From assembly GCA_045633005.1 (NCBI GenBank), contig JAZQXT010000041.1, forward strand, positions 1-13,773: DNA of 13,773 bases, given 5' to 3'. The notes under the pieces are model-generated. The model was given only the letters and a program-made list of their open reading frames with translations, was not told where the DNA came from and did no database searches. The stretch comes from CAG-390 sp045633005. Its GTDB lineage: Bacteria > Bacillota > Clostridia > Oscillospirales > CAG-272. The translations under genes were made by a program, and so were the position numbers. Below, in pieces: positions 12,097 through 13,773 of this stretch. The stretch's first letter is position 1; the number at the start of each line of letters is the position of its first letter.

Positions 12097-13423
12097 CGCT
12101 TGCCACCTCCTCTTTTTTCTCGGTCTGCACAGATGCATTTTCCGCATCAAGCGCAGACTTTGCCTTTGCAATAAGGCGGCTGACGGGCAGAGCCTCGGGA
12201 CACGCAAACGCGCACGCGCCGCATTCTATACATTCGTAAAGCCCTTGACGCTTTGCCTTTTGGTATTTTTTCTTCCTTGAATATATCATAAGAAGCATCG
12301 GCATAAGGCGCATCGGACACGCCGCGGCGCATCTGCCGCAGTTTATGCACTCACCGCTCTCGTCGCTCTGGGGTGCGGAAATTATCAGCTCGGACGAAGG
12401 TAAAACGTTGGGAGAATCATAATTATCCACAATATCTCCGACAAGTCCGCCGCCGACGCTGACTATCGCATTATCACTTGAAAATCCGCCGCACGCATCA
12501 ATAAGGTGACGGTAGGACGTTCCGCGAGGCACGCAAAGCGTGCGCTGATACGTCACAGCGTCTCCGTCAACGCCAACGTAGCAATCAACGCTCGGCTTGC
12601 CCATAGCAAACGCGGCAAAAACGTCCGCGCAAACGCGGGGAGTTACGATGACGTAGCCCGCGTCAAGCGCAGTAAGCGGGTACGTCAGCTCCCTGCCCGT
12701 AAGTGCCGACACTATAAGCTTTTCGTGGGTTCGCGGATATTTCATTTTAAGCATACGAAAAGTAAAAAGATTGCTCTTTCCCACGCTTTCAGAGAGGGCG
12801 TTTGCCGCCTCCGTGTCGTCCTCGCCGAACACCACGTCGGTGTTGACCACACCAAGAGCGCGCATTATTATCTTTGCGCCGCCGATAACGTCGCTTGCCT
12901 TGTCGATGGCAATGCGGTAATTTACGGTTGAATACGCACCGTCAGAGGCGGCAACGAGGATGAATCTGCGAGTGTTCCCCGCCGCCCTTTGAAGAACCAA
13001 AGCCAAAGCCTCGCCGCCGTCCGTGGTTATGGAAAGACGGCGCACCTTTTCGATTATCTCATCGGGCGTAGTCTCGGAGAGCTTTTTGGAATGCGGCACG
13101 CATTCGTCGGAAAGAGTATATTTTTTATCGTTTGATATAATAATACTGTTAAAGCTCCTGCCGCGGACGTCCTTGAAAACGGAAACGCCCTTCACCGTAC
13201 CGCTCACACTGCTGTAAACGCGCGCGCCGTCCTCGCACTCGGCGACAAGCTGACCGCAAGAAACGCCGTCACCCTCGCTTACGGCGAGAGTATACGCCTC
13301 TCCCTCGGCGGATATGGGAAGCTCGACCGCGTCGGGCGCATCGGGCACGGAAATGGGAATGTCGCGCGCCACGGAATACGACGGCACTACCGCCCCACCC
13401 TTGAATGTATATAAATTGCTCAT
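12089..13423 (-). CDS. rnfC: RnfC-like iron-sulfur protein with eroded NADH/FMN motifs
   Basis: A 444-residue protein. RnfC is the peripheral subunit that exchanges electrons with NAD through a NuoF-like FMN domain and two 4Fe-4S clusters. Kept: the N-terminal sandwich hybrid region (FKGG at 7-10; SSVSGTVKGV at 71-80), an SLBB-like part (PRGTSYRHLIDACGG, 299-313) and two ferredoxin motifs, C359/C362/C365/C369 and C398/C401/C404/C408. Changed: GGIHPP reads GGAVVP (9-14); GxGGAGFPT reads TTDGGEALA (133-141); NGAECEPYLTADYR reads AASDGAYSTVNYR (158-170). The FMN and nucleotide contacts thus seem lost while cluster ligands remain. The start is set by GGAGG eight bases before the ATG at 13423; a frame from 13462 lacks a site and would begin upstream of it. 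First gene of the operon, behind a TTGAAA-N17-TATAAT promoter. Possible alternatives are a quite different electron donor or a structural role. Confidence 0.85.
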   Translation of the reverse strand: MSNLYTFKGGAVVPSYSVARDIPISVPDAPDAVELPISAEGEAYTLAVSEGDGVSCGQLVAECEDGARVYSSVSGTVKGVSVFKDVRGRSFNSIIISNDKKYTLSDECVPHSKKLSETTPDEIIEKVRRLSITTDGGEALALVLQRAAGNTRRFILVAASDGAYSTVNYRIAIDKASDVIGGAKIIMRALGVVNTDVVFGEDDTEAANALSESVGKSNLFTFRMLKMKYPRTHEKLIVSALTGRELTYPLTALDAGYVIVTPRVCADVFAAFAMGKPSVDCYVGVDGDAVTYQRTLCVPRGTSYRHLIDACGGFSSDNAIVSVGGGLVGDIVDNYDSPNVLPSSELIISAPQSDESGECINCGRCAAACPMRLMPMLLMIYSRKKKYQKAKRQGLYECIECGACAFACPEALPVSRLIAKAKSALDAENASVQTEKKEEVASDE

Positions 13424-13475
13424 AGGCAAGACCTCCGCAAACGTAACAGTAAATAAAAACAATAATACAATTTAT

Positions 13476-13504
13476 ATTATACAATAAACGCGCTCAAATT
13501 TCAA
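13476..13504 (-). promoter_or_regulatory. Promoter of the rnfC-like operon
   Basis: Read on the minus strand: TTGAAA (13504-13499), a 17-bp spacer and TATAAT (13481-13476). The ATG of the rnfC-like gene lies about 53 bp downstream of the -10 box, with a GGAGG site between. No other clear promoter is seen before the genes downstream, so it likely serves all five genes to 7948. Confidence 0.8.
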
Positions 13505-13615
13505 TGATAGAATGTAAACAATGGCGTATTTTTTCGCAGTTTGGCTTTTTTTCGACGCCCCCAAAAAATAAATACAAAAAAATATGAATTTTTTTCAAAT
13601 CAGCGAAAAAAAGTG

Positions 13616-13644
13616 TTGACAAATCTAAAAAGCTGTGATATAAT
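13616..13644 (+). promoter_or_regulatory. Consensus promoter of the tRNA operon
   Basis: TTGACA (13616-13621), a 17-bp spacer and TATAAT (13639-13644), with TG at 13636-13637 as an extended -10. Both hexamers match consensus exactly, as expected for stable RNA. The predicted start is near 13651, only about five bases before the first tRNA. Confidence 0.93.
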
Positions 13645-13655
13645 GGACAAGCTGT

Positions 13656-13732
13656 GGCGGAATAGCTCAGTTGGCTAGAGCAATCGGTTCATACCCGATA
13701 GGTCGTGGGTTCAAGTCCAACTTCCGCTACCA
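13656..13732 (+). tRNA. tRNA-Met (anticodon CAT)
   Basis: Acceptor GGCGGAA (13656-13662) pairs with TTCCGCT (13722-13728) with a G-T wobble at the first pair; discriminator A13729; encoded CCA 13730-13732. D-arm GCTC/GAGC, anticodon arm ATCGG-TTCATAC-CCGAT with CAT at 13690-13692, T-arm GTGGG-TTCAAGT-CCAAC. It lacks the three G-C pairs of initiator tRNA, so it is the elongator Met or, less likely, the Ile tRNA whose C34 becomes lysidine. The T-stem has a G13707/A13719 mismatch. Confidence 0.92.
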
Positions 13733-13773
13733 GGCCCGTTGGTCAAGCGGTTAAGACACCGCCCTTTCACGGC
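13733..13773 (+). tRNA. tRNA-Glu (anticodon TTC), cut by window end
   Basis: Begins at the base after the CCA of tRNA-Met, with no spacer. The acceptor strand starts GGCCCGT; the anticodon stem CCGCC (13759-13763) precedes the loop CTTTCAC with anticodon TTC at 13766-13768. The 3' half lies beyond the window. The GGCCCGTTGGTCAAGCGG start is characteristic of tRNA-Glu in Bacillota. Confidence 0.9.

Noticed and set aside
12097..12207. An upstream extension of the rnfD-like protein to 12207
   Set aside because: The added 37 residues are an out-of-frame reading of the rnfC-like ferredoxin region; GGAGG before the ATG at 12096 fixes the start.
11522..12280. A 252-codon plus-strand open frame across the rnfD-like gene
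   Set aside because: Ala/Thr/Ser-rich antisense shadow of a recognised membrane protein gene.
13656..13732. Initiator tRNA-fMet
   Set aside because: The anticodon stem is ATCGG/CCGAT, without the three consecutive G-C pairs of initiators, and the first acceptor pair is a G-T wobble, not the unpaired C/A type.

Overview
The window looks like chromosomal DNA of an anaerobic, probably uncultured member of the Clostridia (Bacillota). The signs are strong AGGAG/GGAGG ribosome binding sites, TTGACA-N17-TATAAT type promoters, a MurT/GatD pair, an Rnf-type RnfC/RnfD pair and clostridial-style GyrB and HisRS proteins. Genus and species cannot be read from the sequence alone.

Layout. (1) 1-1990 has an accessory look. 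It holds the 3' end of what appears to be a tRNA-Ser (1-33), about 440 bp of hairpin-rich repeats, a membrane-anchored XRE-type regulator (535-1140) with its own promoter and a possible operator, and a PAP2-family membrane phosphatase homologue (1246-1905). (2) A perfect 18-bp bidirectional terminator separates this from a type IIA topoisomerase B subunit on the minus strand (1994-4087). (3) About 490 bp of AT-rich, apparently non-coding DNA follows, with promoters firing outward on both sides. (4) A plus-strand operon murT-gatD-hisS (4580-7911) covers lipid II amidation and histidyl-tRNA synthetase. (5) A shared terminator (7909-7950) separates it from a convergent five-gene minus-strand operon read from about 13470 down to 7948: rnfC-like, rnfD-like, MBOAT acyltransferase-like, DHHW/AlgX-like SGNH protein, family 4 uracil-DNA glycosylase. 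(6) A tRNA operon starts at 13656 with tRNA-Met(CAT), followed without a gap by a tRNA-Glu(TTC) cut by the window end.

Main discovery candidate. Several genes here are full-length, in frame and well embedded in operons, yet appear to lack the signature catalytic or cofactor residues of their families. The MBOAT homologue has Leu and Tyr where the two characteristic His are expected. Its DHHW/AlgX-like partner lacks the DHHW motif and the nucleophilic Ser. The RnfC homologue keeps both 4Fe-4S motifs but has lost the GGIHPP, GxGGAGFPT and ECEP motifs of the NADH/FMN region. The RnfD homologue lacks the flavinylated Thr. The GatD homologue has Gly and Ile at the Cys and His positions of the glutaminase site. 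The four minus-strand membrane genes are co-transcribed by arrangement, so they may form an undescribed, non-canonical membrane assembly: an Rnf-derived iron-sulfur module next to a pseudo-acyltransferase pair. No RnfG, E, A or B gene is present in the window. These residue calls rest on alignments made by eye to remembered family consensus sequences and need a profile alignment.

A second candidate is the 23-bp-period ladder of five hairpins at 355-470. Stem sequences differ while pairing, loop and spacer are kept. The ladder runs straight into the promoter of the regulator gene.
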